Assembly: GCF_001854325.1 (NCBI RefSeq)
Contig: NZ_CP017754.1
Span: forward strand, 1,488,001-1,552,000
Direction: 5' to 3'
Source: Cupriavidus malaysiensis
Lineage (GTDB): Bacteria; Pseudomonadota; Gammaproteobacteria; Burkholderiales; Burkholderiaceae
DNA: 64,000 bases
The number at the start of each line of letters is the position of its first letter. The stretch's first letter is position 1. A model generated the notes under the pieces. That model did not search any database, was not told the origin of the DNA, and saw nothing but the letters and a program-made list of their open reading frames with translations. The position numbers were made by a program, and so were the translations under genes. Shown here in pieces: positions 38,019 through 48,501 of the stretch.

Positions 38019-38627
38019 TCAGCGCGTCGGCGGAAGCGCGGACCCGCGGACATGGCGCGGTACGAACCGGTCGCGCAGCCGCGCCGCCGCTGCGCAAGCA
38101 ACGCATGACAGCGCGGCGCCCGTCGCCACGTCGAGCGGGAAGTGCAGTCCGGCGATGCAACGCATCGCCATCACCCAGGCCAGCAGCAAGACCAGCACGG
38201 CGCGTGCCACCGACCCCGCGCGCGCCCACAGCAGGCAGGCCAGAGCGGCGGCTGCGGCCGCGTGGCCGCTGGGGAAGCTGTAGGGATCGCCGGCTGCCAG
38301 CTGCGGCACCACTTCGGCGAGCAGCAGTGCCGGCCGCGGCGCCTGCACCAGGACCTTGGCGGCGCCGACCAGGCCGATTGCCAAGGTGAAACAGAACAGG
38401 CAATAGAGCAGGTCGCGCCAGCCGCCAGCCGCCGCGGACAGGGCGGCTGGCCTGTGCTGGCGGCTGCGCAGCCAGGCGCAGGCGGCGGCGTGCAGCGGGA
38501 ACAGGCGCGGGTCGAACAGTGCCGAGCTGGCGCGCAGCAGGATCGGGTCGAAGTGCCCGGCCTGGCTGGCGAGCCAGAGCAGCAGCGGAGCATTGCCGGG
38601 GACGGCGAGTTCATCGAGGACCAGCAT
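38019..38627 (-). CDS. PAP2-family membrane phosphatase
   Basis: A 202-residue membrane protein with about five to six helices and all three acid-phosphatase motifs: Lys91 and Arg98-Pro99 in KVLVQAPRP, PSGH at 119-122 with the nucleophile-assisting His122, and Arg156, His162, Asp166 in RCIAGLHFPLD. Members dephosphorylate undecaprenyl-PP, phosphatidic acid or lipid A. Near LPS genes, a lipid carrier or lipid A substrate is plausible but not proven. Confidence 0.88.
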   Translation of the reverse strand: MLVLDELAVPGNAPLLLWLASQAGHFDPILLRASSALFDPRLFPLHAAACAWLRSRQHRPAALSAAAGGWRDLLYCLFCFTLAIGLVGAAKVLVQAPRPALLLAEVVPQLAAGDPYSFPSGHAAAAAALACLLWARAGSVARAVLVLLLAWVMAMRCIAGLHFPLDVATGAALSCVACAAAARLRDRFVPRHVRGSALPPTR

Positions 38628-38771
38628 GGATTCCTTGTCGTGGAAAACGGCCGCGGTACAGGCGTGCGGTGCCTGTATGACGGTTTTGCGACAAGGAGGT
38701 TCGGCGAGGCCCTCGGGTGTGACCTCTAGCCTGACCCTCTGGTGCGGCGGCGCCTGCCTGGGTGCGCCTGC

Positions 38772-40238
38772 CTACATCAGGATGATGTCGTACTGCTCCT
38801 GGTGGAAGGTGGACTCCACCTGCAGCGAGATCGGCTTGCCGATGAAGTCGCCCAGCATGGCAAGGTGCTGGCTTTCCTCTTCGAGGAAGAGGTCGATCAC
38901 TTCCTGCGAGGCCAGGATGCGGAATTCGCGCGGGTTGAACTGGCGCGACTCGCGCATGATCTCGCGCAGTACGTCGTAGCAGACCGTGCGCGGCGTCTTG
39001 ACCTGGCCCTTGCCCTGGCAGACCGGGCATTGCTCGCACAGCACGTGCGCCAGCGATTCGCGCGTGCGCTTGCGCGTCATTTCCACCAGGCCGAGCTGGG
39101 AGAAGCCGTTGACGGTGATGCGGGTGCGGTCGCGCGACAGCGCACGCTTGAGTTCGGAGAGCACGGCATCGCGATGCTCCGCGTTCTCCATGTCGATGAA
39201 GTCGATGATGATGATGCCGCCCAGGTTGCGCAGGCGCAGCTGGCGCGCGATGGTGTGGGCGGCCTCGAGGTTGGTCTTGAAGATCGTGTCGTCGAAGTTG
39301 CGCGCGCCGACGTAGCCGCCGGTGTTGACGTCGATCGTTGTCATCGCCTCGGTCTGGTCGATCATCAGGTAGCCGCCCGACTTCAGGTCGACCCGGCGCG
39401 ACAGCGCGCGCTCGATCTCCGCATCGATGTTGTAGAGGTCGAAGATGGGCCGTTCGCCGGTGTAGTGCGACAGCCGAGGCAGCACGGCCGGCGTGTATTC
39501 CTCGGCGAACTCGACCAGCTTCTGGTAGTTTTCGCGCGAGTCGACCTGGATCTGGCCGGTGAGGTCGCTGACGAAGTCGCGCAGCACGCGCTGGGCCAGG
39601 TTCAGGTCCTGGTACAGCAGGCTGGGCGCCGGCAGGGTGGTGGCGCTCTGCCGGATCGTCGCCCAGATCTTGCGCAGGTAGGCGATGTCGTTGCCGAGTT
39701 CTTCGTCGCTGGCTTCCTCCGCGATGGTGCGCACGATGAAGCCACCGCGCTCGTCGGCAGGCACCAGGCCCTGCACGCGCGCGCGCAGGGCCTCGCGGTC
39801 GATCTCGCCCTCGATGCGCTGGGAAATACCGATGTGCGGGTCCTGCGGCAGGTAGACCAGGGTGCGGCCGGCGATGCTGACCTGGGTGGACAGGCGTGCG
39901 CCCTTGGTGCCGATGGGATCCTTGATCACCTGCACCATCAGCGCCTGCCCTTCGTAGAGCGTCTTTTCGATGGCCAGCGGCGCGCCGTTGCCGCCCTTGT
40001 CGCCATCGCGCGGATGCCAGATGTCGGCCACGTGCAGGAAGGCTGCGCGTTCCAGGCCGATGTCGATGAAGGCCGACTGCATGCCGGGCAGCACGCGCAC
40101 GACCTTGCCGAGGTAGATGTTGCCGACCAGCCCGCGCGTCAGCGTGCGCTCGACGTGCAGTTCCTGCACGGCGGCCTGTTGCACGATGGCTACCCGGGTT
40201 TCTTGCGGCGTGATGTTGACGAGGATGTCTTCGGTCAT
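38772..40238 (-). CDS. rng: Ribonuclease G
   Basis: RNase E/G family endoribonuclease that matures 16S rRNA 5' ends and decays mRNA. It is 488 residues: S1 RNA-binding domain in about 35-120, catalytic DNase I-like domain with metal-binding Asp303 (TTIDVNTGGYVG) and Asp346 (IIDFIDM), and the zinc-link CxxC at Cys401/Cys404. No C-terminal degradosome scaffold is present, as expected for RNase G. It lies 104 bases downstream of maf; the open frame continues upstream but overlaps maf and is not coding. Confidence 0.95.
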   Translation of the reverse strand: MTEDILVNITPQETRVAIVQQAAVQELHVERTLTRGLVGNIYLGKVVRVLPGMQSAFIDIGLERAAFLHVADIWHPRDGDKGGNGAPLAIEKTLYEGQALMVQVIKDPIGTKGARLSTQVSIAGRTLVYLPQDPHIGISQRIEGEIDREALRARVQGLVPADERGGFIVRTIAEEASDEELGNDIAYLRKIWATIRQSATTLPAPSLLYQDLNLAQRVLRDFVSDLTGQIQVDSRENYQKLVEFAEEYTPAVLPRLSHYTGERPIFDLYNIDAEIERALSRRVDLKSGGYLMIDQTEAMTTIDVNTGGYVGARNFDDTIFKTNLEAAHTIARQLRLRNLGGIIIIDFIDMENAEHRDAVLSELKRALSRDRTRITVNGFSQLGLVEMTRKRTRESLAHVLCEQCPVCQGKGQVKTPRTVCYDVLREIMRESRQFNPREFRILASQEVIDLFLEEESQHLAMLGDFIGKPISLQVESTFHQEQYDIILM

Positions 40239-40342
40239 GGTGAATGCGTCGCGTCGCCGGTCGGCCGGCCTTATCGTTGTGGCTGCCGCTGCCACGATCC
40301 TGCTGCGGGCGCCGGCACGCGCCGGCAGTCCCTGCGGAACCT

Positions 40343-40948
40343 TCAGAAGCGCAGTTGCGCCTGCCGCAGCAGCGCCGCTGTCTCGAACAGCGGCAGGCCC
40401 ATGATACCCGAATAGCTGCCGGCGATCCGCTCGACGAACTCGGCCGCGCGGCCCTGGATACCGTACGCGCCGGCCTTGCCGAGTGGCTCGCCGCTGGCGA
40501 CATAGCGTGCGATTTCGTCGTCCCGCAGCGGCCGGAAGGTGACTTCGGAGATCGACAGCGCGTGGTGCAGGCCTAGCGTGGAGGCGACCGTCACCGCCGT
40601 AAGCACGCGATGGCTGCGTCCGGCCAGCGAGGCCAGCATGCGCGCGGCCTCGTCGGCGTCGGCCGGCTTGCCGAGGATCTCTCCGTCGCGGCACACGGTG
40701 GTGTCGGCACACAGGATGGGGTTGTCGGGCAAGGCGCGCAGTTCGCGCCGGCGCAGCGCGGCCTCGGCCTTGAGCGCGCAGACGCGCTGCACATAGTCGT
40801 CGGGCGTTTCGCCGGACAGCACCACTTCGAGCGCTTCGGCATCCTCGTCTGCGCCCGCGAGCAGCAGGGTATGGCGCACGCCGATCTGGTCGAGCAGTTC
40901 GCGCCGGCGCGGGCTTTGCGAGGCGAGGTAGAGGGTGTCGTGGATCAC
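40343..40948 (-). CDS. maf: Maf-family nucleoside triphosphate pyrophosphatase
   Basis: Housecleaning pyrophosphatase that hydrolyses modified or canonical dNTP/NTP such as dTTP or m7GTP. It is 201 residues from a GTG start at 40948. The substrate-binding signature [18 protein letters not shown] is at the N-terminus, and the catalytic [18 protein letters not shown] and [27 protein letters not shown] follow. It sits between rlmH and rng in a conserved housekeeping cluster. Confidence 0.93.
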   Translation of the reverse strand: MIHDTLYLASQSPRRRELLDQIGVRHTLLLAGADEDAEALEVVLSGETPDDYVQRVCALKAEAALRRRELRALPDNPILCADTTVCRDGEILGKPADADEAARMLASLAGRSHRVLTAVTVASTLGLHHALSISEVTFRPLRDDEIARYVASGEPLGKAGAYGIQGRAAEFVERIAGSYSGIMGLPLFETAALLRQAQLRF

Positions 40949-41092
40949 GGCGGCAACGGGGTGGGGCAAGGCGGATGGAAAGGGGGATCCGGGCGGATCG
41001 GAGCGCATCGAGACGGGCGGCGCGGCGCGCCTGCATGCGACTGGCCGCATTCTACCCGGCGCCGGCCGCTTCCGTGCCCGCGGCGCGGCGCC

Positions 41093-41572
41093 TCAGGCGC
41101 GGTGGTAGGGGTGGTTCTGCGTCACCGACCAGGCGCGGTAGAGCTGCTCGGCCAGCAGCACGCGCACCATGCCGTGCGGCAGGGTCAGGCTGGACAGGCG
41201 CAGCAGCATCTGCGCGCGTGCCTTGAGCGCAGGGTCGAGGCCGTCGGCGCCGCCGATCAGGAAGGCCACGTCGCCGCCTTCGCGCTGCCAGCCGGTCAGC
41301 TGTTCCGCCAGTTGCACCGTGCTGAGGTCGCGCCCGCGCTCGTCCAGCGCCACGATGCGGCACTGGCGCGGCAGCCCGGCCAGTACCGCGTCGATGCGCG
41401 CGGCTTCGCGCTGCATCACGGTGGCGGCATTGTTGCTCGACGAGCGGGTCTCGGGTTTCACCTCGCGCAGCTCGATACGCAGCTCGGGCGGCATGCGCTT
41501 GGCGTACTCGGCGAAACCGGTCTCGATCCAGCCGGGCATCTTGTGCCCGACCGCGACGATCACGAGCTGCAT
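41093..41572 (-). CDS. rlmH: 23S rRNA (pseudouridine1915-N3)-methyltransferase
   Basis: SPOUT methyltransferase modifying pseudouridine 1915 of helix 69. It is 159 residues, the usual length. The SAM-binding [12 protein letters not shown] and the C-terminal knot [18 protein letters not shown] are intact. It lies 41 bases after rsfS; pairing of these two is conserved across bacteria. Confidence 0.96.
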   Translation of the reverse strand: MQLVIVAVGHKMPGWIETGFAEYAKRMPPELRIELREVKPETRSSSNNAATVMQREAARIDAVLAGLPRQCRIVALDERGRDLSTVQLAEQLTGWQREGGDVAFLIGGADGLDPALKARAQMLLRLSSLTLPHGMVRVLLAEQLYRAWSVTQNHPYHRA

Positions 41573-41613
41573 GGCACGGGGGGCTGGCGGCGTGGCTCAG
41601 GCATCGCGCCGGC

Positions 41614-42357
41614 TCAGGCCTGGCGCGTGGTGCGCTTGCGCGCGGCCGGCTTGGCCGCGGCGCTCTTGGCCGCCGTCTTGCCAGCCGTCTTGGTAGCAGG
41701 CTTGGCTGCGGCGCGCGTGGTCTTGGTGGCCGCGGTCTTGGCGGCCGTCTTGCGCGGCGCGGCGGTCTTGGCCGCGGCCTTGCGCGCGGGCGCGGCGCCG
41801 CCGGTGCTGGTGGTGCGGGGGCGCGCGGCCGGCTTGCGCAGGGTGGCGATGGCGTCGGGATCGGTGTCCTCGTGGCCGAGCGGCGGCGAGGGTTCCTTCA
41901 TGCCTTCCGGCAGGCGGGCCAGCGCCGGGCGCAGGCCGCTGGCGCGGCGCGGCGCGGCCGGGAAATCGTCCTCGGCATCGAGCGGCTCGCTGGCCTTGGC
42001 CAGGCCCTTGGCGGCGGCCAGCTTCATGCGCACCGGCTTGCCGCCCCAGATTTCCTCGAGGTTGTAGTACTGGCGCAGCTGCGGCTGCAGGATGTGCACG
42101 ACGGCGTCGCCGCAGTCGACCAGCACCCACTCGCCGGTTTCCATGCCTTCCACCGCGACGATGTGGCCGCCGGCCTCCTTGACCGTATCGCGCACCGAAG
42201 CCGCCAGCGCCTTGGTCTGGCGGTTCGAGTTGCCGCTGGCGATCACCACGCGGTCGAACAGCTCGGTCAGGTGGCTGGTGTCGAACACCTTGATGTCCTG
42301 CGCCTTGACGTCTTCGAGGCCGTCGACGATGGCGCGCTGCAGTTTGCGAATATCCAT
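41614..42357 (-). CDS. rsfS: Ribosomal silencing factor RsfS with a long histone-H1-like tail
   Basis: RsfS binds L14 and blocks 30S-50S joining in starvation. Residues 1-112 are a complete RsfS domain (DIRKLQRAIVDGLEDVKAQD, VEGMETGEWVLVDCGDAVVH, YYNLEEIWGG). Most RsfS proteins end here, at 105-130 residues. This one continues in frame to residue 247: a Pro-rich acidic linker (about 113-175), then an Ala/Lys/Thr-rich basic tail (176-247) of KTAAK-type units resembling histone H1/AlgP. The tail has no frameshift and is bounded by a normal stop. nadD is upstream and rlmH downstream. Confidence 0.92.
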   Translation of the reverse strand: MDIRKLQRAIVDGLEDVKAQDIKVFDTSHLTELFDRVVIASGNSNRQTKALAASVRDTVKEAGGHIVAVEGMETGEWVLVDCGDAVVHILQPQLRQYYNLEEIWGGKPVRMKLAAAKGLAKASEPLDAEDDFPAAPRRASGLRPALARLPEGMKEPSPPLGHEDTDPDAIATLRKPAARPRTTSTGGAAPARKAAAKTAAPRKTAAKTAATKTTRAAAKPATKTAGKTAAKSAAAKPAARKRTTRQA

Positions 42358-42408
42358 GGTGTGTTCTTGTTCAGCTCGGTTCGGTTGCGTTCGGGCGGTC
42401 GGCACGGT

Positions 42409-43155
42409 TCAAGCGGCGCGGTAGAGCCGCTGCTGCGCGATGTAGTGTGCCACGCCCGGGGGAAGTTGGTCATCCGCCGCCAGCCCGTCGGACAGGTGCT
42501 GGCGCAGGCCGGTGGAGGAGAGGTCGACGGCGAGCGTCTGGTCGATCCACATATGGCCGGAGGGCGTGCATTGTATCAGCCGGGTGTCGGCCTGGCGCTC
42601 CTGCAGCGCAGCGCGCACGGGCCCGTCCAGCGCATCCAGCGCAAAGCCGGGGCGGGTGGCCGTGCACAGGTGCACGTAGGCGAACAGGTCCTGCCAGCCG
42701 TGCCAGGTGTCCAGCCGCAGCAACTGGTCGGTGCCCATCAGCCAGGCGATCGAGGCGTGCGGCCCATACTGCTCACGGAGCTGGCGCACGGTATCGATCG
42801 TGTAGCTCGGGCCGGCGCGCTCGACCTCCATGCGGCTGACCCGTATCCTGGCGCCGGTGCCGGCCAGTGCGCCGGCGGCCAGCTCGGTCATGGCCAGCCG
42901 GTGGGCGGCTGGCGTCACGTCCGCACCCTTCTGCCAGGATTGCCCGGTCGGGATCCAGACCAGTTCGTCCAGGCCGAGGTGGTCGATGCACAGCCGCGCC
43001 AGCGCGACATGGCCCATGTGGGGCGGGTCGAAGGTGCCGCCCAGGATGCCAAGGCGGTAGGGGCGTTGGCTTGCCCCCGCGTCTGCTTCGGGGCGGGGGG
43101 TGGTGCTGCCTTGCTCGCGGGCGTCGGGGGCAGGGCCTGTTTCCTTGTTATGCAT
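42409..43155 (-). CDS. nadD: Nicotinate-nucleotide adenylyltransferase
   Basis: Forms nicotinate adenine dinucleotide from NaMN and ATP in NAD synthesis. It is 248 residues. The HxGH-type ATP motif GTFDPPHMGH spans 40-49 and the second motif SSTGLRQHL lies near the C-terminus. The first 31 residues are a charged extension not usual for the family; no better start is visible. It is part of purD-hemF-nadD-rsfS-rlmH. Its presence in the same window as nicotinate catabolism is probably coincidence, since this order is housekeeping. Confidence 0.94.
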   Translation of the reverse strand: MHNKETGPAPDAREQGSTTPRPEADAGASQRPYRLGILGGTFDPPHMGHVALARLCIDHLGLDELVWIPTGQSWQKGADVTPAAHRLAMTELAAGALAGTGARIRVSRMEVERAGPSYTIDTVRQLREQYGPHASIAWLMGTDQLLRLDTWHGWQDLFAYVHLCTATRPGFALDALDGPVRAALQERQADTRLIQCTPSGHMWIDQTLAVDLSSTGLRQHLSDGLAADDQLPPGVAHYIAQQRLYRAA

Positions 43156-43165
43156 GGTCTCGCGT

Positions 43166-44077
43166 TCAGGCCCAGGCGCGCGCGGGCAGGAAGTCGGTGT
43201 ACAGCGCCGCTTCCGCGCTGCCGGGCTCGGGCTGCCAGTCGTAGCGCCAGCTAGCTTGCGGGGGCATCGACATCAGGATGGATTCGGCGCGTCCGCCCGA
43301 CTGCAGCCCGAACAGCGTGCCGCGGTCGAAGACCAGGTTGAACTCGACGTAGCGGCCGCGCCGGTAGGCCTGGAAGTCACGCTCGCGCTCGCCGTAGGGC
43401 GTGTGCCGGCGGGCTTCCAGGATGGGTTGGTAGGCTGGCAGGAAGGCATCGCCGACCGCGCGCATCATGTCGAAGCTGCGCGCGAAGCCGAGTGCGGAGA
43501 AGTCGTCGAAGAAGATGCCGCCGATGCCGCGCGCCTCGCCGCGGTGCTTCAGGTAGAAATACTCGTCGCACCACTGCTTGAAGCGTGGATAGAGGTCGTC
43601 GCCGAAGGGCGCCAGGGTATTGCGGCAGGTGCGGTGGAAGTGCGCGCAGTCTTCCGCCACGCCGTAGTAGGGGGTCAGGTCCATGCCGCCGCCGAACCAC
43701 CAGACCGGATCCGCGCCGGCCTTGGTGGCCAGGAAGCAGCGCACATTCATGTGGACCGTGGGCACGTGGGGATTGCGCGGATGGAACACCAGCGATACGC
43801 CCATGGCCTCGAAACCGCGCTCGGCCAGCTCGGGCCGGTTGGCGCTGGCCGACGGCGGCAACGCGTCGCCGGTGACGTGCGAAAAGCCCACGCCCGCGCG
43901 TTCCATCACGGCGCCGCCTTCGAGAATGCGGGTGCGGCCGTTGCCGCGCAGGCGTTCGGTGGGCGGCTTTTCCCAGGCGTCGGTGCGGAATGCGCCGCCG
44001 TCGATGGCGGCGATCGTGTCGGTAATCTGGTCTTGCAGTCCGAGCAGGTAGTCTCGTACTGCCTGGGAATCGATCAT
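43166..44077 (-). CDS. hemF: Oxygen-dependent coproporphyrinogen III oxidase
   Basis: Decarboxylates coproporphyrinogen III to protoporphyrinogen IX using O2 in haem synthesis. It is 303 residues. Conserved segments are [29 protein letters not shown], the substrate-binding GGIFFDDF and [25 protein letters not shown]. It lies ten bases upstream of nadD and 151 bases after purD, all on the minus strand. Confidence 0.96.
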   Translation of the reverse strand: MIDSQAVRDYLLGLQDQITDTIAAIDGGAFRTDAWEKPPTERLRGNGRTRILEGGAVMERAGVGFSHVTGDALPPSASANRPELAERGFEAMGVSLVFHPRNPHVPTVHMNVRCFLATKAGADPVWWFGGGMDLTPYYGVAEDCAHFHRTCRNTLAPFGDDLYPRFKQWCDEYFYLKHRGEARGIGGIFFDDFSALGFARSFDMMRAVGDAFLPAYQPILEARRHTPYGERERDFQAYRRGRYVEFNLVFDRGTLFGLQSGGRAESILMSMPPQASWRYDWQPEPGSAEAALYTDFLPARAWA

Positions 44078-44228
44078 GGCGATGGAGGCGGGCGGACCCG
44101 CGGCGGGCCCTTCGGGCCGGGGACGGGGGCCGGGCGTGGCGGCGCCCGGCGTCATGGCGTTGTCATGATTGTACCGGCAGGCCGGAAGACCGGGCGCCGG
44201 CACCGGCGCCTGCGCCCGGCATGCCGGC

Positions 44229-45497
44229 TCAGTGCTTGATCGCCCGGTAGCCGATGTCGCTGCGGTACTGCATGCCGTCGAAGCGGATCTGCTCCACTGC
44301 GGCATAGGCCGCGCGCTGCGCCGCCTTGACCGTGTCGGCCAGCCCCACCACGCACAGCACGCGCCCGCCCGATGCCTGCAGAGTGCCGTCCTTGAGCGTG
44401 GTGCCGGCGTGGAAGGTCACGCTGTCCGCGGTCTCGGCAGGAATGCCGGTGATGGCGTCGCCCTTGCGCGGCGCGTCGGGATAGCCGTGGGCGGCGATGA
44501 CCACGCCCAGCGCGGTGCGGCGGTCCCATTCCAGTTCGATGCTGTCCAGCTTGCCGGCGACCGCGTGGTCGAGCACGTCGACCAGGTCGGTCTTCAGGCG
44601 CGCCAGGATCGGCTGGGTCTCGGGGTCGCCCATGCGGCAGTTGAACTCCAGCGTCTTCAGGTTGCCGTCCTTGTCGATCATCAGGCCGGCGTAGAGGAAG
44701 CCGGTGTAGGGAATGCCGTCCTTCTCCATGCCGCGCACGGTGGGCAGGATGATTTCGCGCAGCGCGCGCGCGTGCAGCGCGGGCGTTACCACCGGGGCCG
44801 GCGAGTAGGCGCCCATGCCGCCGGTGTTGGGGCCGGCGTCACCGTCCAGCAGGCGCTTGTGGTCCTGGCTGGTGGCCAGGGCCAGCACGTTCTTGCCGTC
44901 CACCATGACGATGAAGCTGGCTTCCTCGCCCTCCAGGAACTCTTCGATCACCACGCGCGCACCGGCGTCGCCGAGCTTGTTGTCGGCCAGCATCATGTCG
45001 ACCGCGCTGTGCGCTTCTTCCAGCGTCATCGCCACCACCACGCCCTTGCCGGCGGCCAGGCCGTCGGCCTTGATCACGATGGGGGCGCCCTGCGCGTCGA
45101 TGTAGGCATGGGCCTGCGCGGCGTCGGAGAAGGTCTGGTAGGCCGCGGTCGGGATGCCGTGGCGTTGCATGAAGGCCTTGGCGAAGTCCTTGGAGGACTC
45201 GAGCTGCGCGGCGGCCCGGGTCGGGCCGAAGATGCGCAGGCCCTTGGCGCGGAAGATGTCGACGATGCCGGCGGCCAGCGGCGCCTCCGGGCCGACCACG
45301 GTGAACTGCACGCCCTCGCGCTCGGCGAAGGCGGCCAGCACCTCGGGGTCGGTCAGCGGCACGTTCTGCAGGCGCTTGTCGAGCGCCGTGCCGCCGTTGC
45401 CGGGGGCCACGTAGACAACCTGTACCTTGGGGGACTGGGCCAGTTTCCAGGCCAACGCGTGTTCACGGCCGCCCGAGCCGACAACCAATACTTTCAT
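44229..45497 (-). CDS. purD: Phosphoribosylamine-glycine ligase (GAR synthetase)
   Basis: ATP-grasp enzyme of purine synthesis joining phosphoribosylamine and glycine. It is 422 residues. It begins [20 protein letters not shown], with the ATP-grasp segment [18 protein letters not shown] and the metal-binding [13 protein letters not shown]. It is the first gene of the purD-hemF-nadD cluster, 114 bases downstream of yebC on the same strand. Confidence 0.97.
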   Translation of the reverse strand: MKVLVVGSGGREHALAWKLAQSPKVQVVYVAPGNGGTALDKRLQNVPLTDPEVLAAFAEREGVQFTVVGPEAPLAAGIVDIFRAKGLRIFGPTRAAAQLESSKDFAKAFMQRHGIPTAAYQTFSDAAQAHAYIDAQGAPIVIKADGLAAGKGVVVAMTLEEAHSAVDMMLADNKLGDAGARVVIEEFLEGEEASFIVMVDGKNVLALATSQDHKRLLDGDAGPNTGGMGAYSPAPVVTPALHARALREIILPTVRGMEKDGIPYTGFLYAGLMIDKDGNLKTLEFNCRMGDPETQPILARLKTDLVDVLDHAVAGKLDSIELEWDRRTALGVVIAAHGYPDAPRKGDAITGIPAETADSVTFHAGTTLKDGTLQASGGRVLCVVGLADTVKAAQRAAYAAVEQIRFDGMQYRSDIGYRAIKH

Positions 45498-45611
45498 GAT
45501 CCACTGCCAGAAGAGATGCGCCCGTGCGATGCGACGGTGCCGAGGGGCGCGGAAAGGGCGGTGCCGGCGCTTGCGCCGCCGGCTGCCGCCAGCCGATTGC
45601 GGGAGGCCTGC

Positions 45612-46337
45612 TTATTCCTCGATGACCGCGTTGGTGAAGACTTCCTGCACGTCGTCCAGGCCTTCGATGGCGTCGAGCAGCTTCTGCATCTTGACCGCAT
45701 CGTCGCCGGTGAAGCTGACTTCGTTCTGCGGCTTCATCACCACGTCGGCGACCTCCGCCTTGAAGCCGGCGCCTTCCAGCGCCGCCTTGACGGCGGCAAA
45801 GTCGTTGGGCGGGCAGACCACTTCGATGGAGCCGTCGTCGTTGGTCACCACGTCGTCTGCGCCGGCTTCCAGCGCGGCGTCCATCAGCTTGTCCTCGGGC
45901 GTGCCGGGGGCGAACAGGAACTGGCCGCAGTGGGTGAACATGAAGGCCACCGAGCCTTCGGCCCCCATGTTGCCACCGTGCTTGGAGAAGGCGTGGCGCA
46001 CTTCCGCCACGGTGCGGGTGCGGTTGTCGGTCAGGCAGTCGACGATGATGGCGGCGCCGGACAGGCCATAGCCTTCGTAGCGGATCTCTTCGTAGTTGAC
46101 GCCTTCGAGGCCACCCACGCCGCGCTGGATGGCGCGCTGGATGTTGTCCTTGGGCATGTTGGCGTCGGTGGCCTTGTCCATGGCCAGGCGCAGGCGCGGG
46201 TTGGAGTCCGCGTCGCCGCCGCCGAGCTTGGCGGCAACCGTGATTTCCTTGATCAGGCGAGTCCAGATCTTGCCGCGCTTGGCGTCAGCGGCGGCTTTCT
46301 TGTGCTTGATGTTGGCCCATTTGGAATGACCGGCCAT
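45612..46337 (-). CDS. YebC/PmpR-family transcriptional regulator
   Basis: A 241-residue DUF28-family protein. It begins [25 protein letters not shown], with [20 protein letters not shown]. Family members act as transcription factors (PmpR, quorum sensing) or, in recent work, help ribosomes through proline-rich stretches. GGAGA lies five bases before ATG 46337. It is divergent from the HerA-like ATPase gene. Confidence 0.94.
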   Translation of the reverse strand: MAGHSKWANIKHKKAAADAKRGKIWTRLIKEITVAAKLGGGDADSNPRLRLAMDKATDANMPKDNIQRAIQRGVGGLEGVNYEEIRYEGYGLSGAAIIVDCLTDNRTRTVAEVRHAFSKHGGNMGAEGSVAFMFTHCGQFLFAPGTPEDKLMDAALEAGADDVVTNDDGSIEVVCPPNDFAAVKAALEGAGFKAEVADVVMKPQNEVSFTGDDAVKMQKLLDAIEGLDDVQEVFTNAVIEE

Positions 46338-46564
46338 GATGTTCTCCGAGGCGGAATGCTGTGGCGGCGCGCAGGTTCCCGCCGCCGCCGGATGTGCCTG
46401 GCGCGCCCGCCATGCCGATGCGATCGGCCATGGCGGGCGCGCCATGTGCTTGTTATGCCTTGCTGCTGGCTATAATCAACCTTGCATTTTATCACGCGCC
46501 CCCGCCGGCGCCGGGGCTGCGCGCCCGCCGGCGCCCGGCGCCACCGCCGACACGAGACCCCGCC

Positions 46565-48091
46565 ATGGCCGAACCCATCGTCATCGCCAAGAACGCCCAG
46601 CATGAACTCGCCCTGCTGCCCGGGATGGGCAACCGCCACGGCTTGATCACGGGTGCCACCGGCACTGGCAAGACCGTGACCCTGCAGGCGCTGGCGCAGG
46701 GCTTCTCGCGGCTCGGGGTGCCGGTCTTCCTGGCCGACGTCAAGGGCGACCTGGCCGGCATCTCCCAGGCGGGCCAGCCGACCGACAAGCTCAAGGCACG
46801 CCTGCAGGAGCTGCAACTGCCCGAGCCGGCCTGGGGCGCCTGTCCCGCCACGTTGTGGGACGTGTTCGGTGAAAAGGGCCACCCGGTGCGGGCCACGGTG
46901 AGCCATATGGGGCCGCTGCTGCTGTCGCGCATGCTGGAGCTGAACGACACCCAGCAGGGCGTGCTGAACCTGGTGTTCCGCATCGCCGATGCCAGCGGCC
47001 TGCTGCTGCTCGACGCCAAGGACCTGCGCGCGATGCTGCAGTACGTGGGAGACAATGCCGGGCAGTTCACCACCGAGTACGGCAATATCTCGGCGGCCTC
47101 CATCGGCGCCATCCAGCGCAGCCTGATGGCGCTCGAATCGCAGGGCGCCGATGTCTTCTTCGGCGAGCCGATGCTGAACCTGGAGGATCTCATCCAGACC
47201 GACAAGGGCCAGGGCGTGGTCAACATCCTCGCGGCCGACCGCCTGCTGAACTCGCCCAAGCTGTATGCCACCTTCCTGCTGTGGATGCTGTCCGAGTTGT
47301 TCGAGAAGCTGCCCGAGTCAGGTGACCTCGACAAGCCCAAGCTGGTGTTCTTCTTCGACGAGGCGCACCTGCTCTTCAACGATGCCCCCAAGGCCCTGCT
47401 GGACAAGATCGAGCAGGTGGTGCGGCTGATCCGCTCCAAGGGCGTGGGTGTGTATTTCGTCACGCAGAACCCGGCCGACATTCCCGACGCCGTGCTCGGC
47501 CAGCTCGGCAACCGCGTCCAGCATGCCTTGCGGGCCTTTACCCCGCGCGACCAGAAGGCCGTCAAGGTGGCCGCCACCACCATGCGGGCCAACCCCGCGC
47601 TGGACCTGGAACAGGCCATCGGCGAACTGGGCGTGGGCGAGGCGCTGGTGTCGCTGCTCGACGCCAGGGGCACGCCCGGGGTGACCGAGCGCGCCTGGGT
47701 GCTGGCGCCGGGCAGCCGCATCGGCCCGATCAGCGATGCGGAACGCAAGCAGTTGATGGCGACGTCGCTGGTGGCCGGCGTCTACGACCAGGCCATCGAC
47801 CGCGAATCGGCCTATGAAAAGCTCAAGGGCCGCGCGGCCCCGGCGACCGGCGGGGCCGCGGCTCCCGCAGGCGAGGCAACTGGGGGCGACGGTGGCGGAA
47901 CCGGCGGCTGGCTCGGCCAGGCCGGCGAAATCCTCGGCACGCTGACGCGCGGCACCGGCAAGAGCGGGCGCGGGGATTCCATCCTGGAGTCGATGGCCAA
48001 GTCGGCGGCGCGTACCGTGGGCTCGCAGGTCGGGCGCGAGCTGATCCGCGGCGTGCTCGGCAGCCTGCTCGGCTCGGGCAAGAAGAAGTAG
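46565..48091 (+). CDS. HerA-like / DUF853 P-loop ATPase
   Basis: A 508-residue HerA/FtsK-superfamily ATPase (helicase HerA-like, DUF853). The Walker A motif GATGTGKT is at 30-37 and Walker [14 protein letters not shown] is near 260; the segment [35 protein letters not shown] carries the sensor and Arg-finger region. The last 100 residues are Gly/Ala-rich, then basic. Related proteins are found in many proteobacteria with unknown function; DNA translocation is inferred. The start is [10 protein letters not shown] at 46565; a longer upstream frame overlaps the yebC promoter region. Confidence 0.85.
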   Translation: MAEPIVIAKNAQHELALLPGMGNRHGLITGATGTGKTVTLQALAQGFSRLGVPVFLADVKGDLAGISQAGQPTDKLKARLQELQLPEPAWGACPATLWDVFGEKGHPVRATVSHMGPLLLSRMLELNDTQQGVLNLVFRIADASGLLLLDAKDLRAMLQYVGDNAGQFTTEYGNISAASIGAIQRSLMALESQGADVFFGEPMLNLEDLIQTDKGQGVVNILAADRLLNSPKLYATFLLWMLSELFEKLPESGDLDKPKLVFFFDEAHLLFNDAPKALLDKIEQVVRLIRSKGVGVYFVTQNPADIPDAVLGQLGNRVQHALRAFTPRDQKAVKVAATTMRANPALDLEQAIGELGVGEALVSLLDARGTPGVTERAWVLAPGSRIGPISDAERKQLMATSLVAGVYDQAIDRESAYEKLKGRAAPATGGAAAPAGEATGGDGGGTGGWLGQAGEILGTLTRGTGKSGRGDSILESMAKSAARTVGSQVGRELIRGVLGSLLGSGKKK

Positions 48092-48183
48092 GCGCAGCGG
48101 GCAAGGCCGGCGGCCCTGCCGGAGCGGCAGCGCGCCGCTCCATTGCTGCTGCGTTGTCGCCCCAGGTCTGCTCCGGTTGCCGT

Positions 48184-48336
48184 TCAGTTCCCGCCTGCGG
48201 CGGCGCGCGCCGCGTCCTCGCGCATCTTCCTGCGGAACAGCCGGGCGAAGAAGGTGCCCATGCCGATGATGAAGGCGATGACGCCCAGGCTCATCAGGCC
48301 GACATCGGTGGTGAACAGGATCTTGATGGCTGCCAT
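48184..48336 (-). CDS. DUF3149-type small membrane protein
   Basis: A 50-residue protein starting MAAIKILFTTDVGLMSLGVI, with one membrane helix (about 13-32, MSLGVIAFIIGMGTFFARLF) followed by a basic cytosolic tail (RRKMREDAARAA). It matches the DUF3149 family of beta- and gammaproteobacterial microproteins of unknown role. AAGGAG lies in the right place before the ATG, which supports a real gene. It converges on the HerA-like gene and is upstream of nothing obvious. Confidence 0.8.
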   Translation of the reverse strand: MAAIKILFTTDVGLMSLGVIAFIIGMGTFFARLFRRKMREDAARAAAGGN

Positions 48337-48501
48337 GTCTCGTCTCCTTGCTCCTTGCGCGGCATACCGCGCACTGCGGTCAGGGGGCGACTGCGGCGCC
48401 GCAGGCTTGTACGGCGCTCAAGGGACGAGTGTAAGGATTCGCGGGCTGCGGACCTTGAGGTCCGTCAAGCCCGCCGCGAATGGCGCCTGCGGCGCTCAGT
48501 C

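Noticed and set aside
42409..43155. nadD as part of the nicotinate catabolic system
   Set aside because: It lies inside the conserved purD-hemF-nadD-rsfS-rlmH housekeeping order, 6 kb from the nic genes and without the nic operator.
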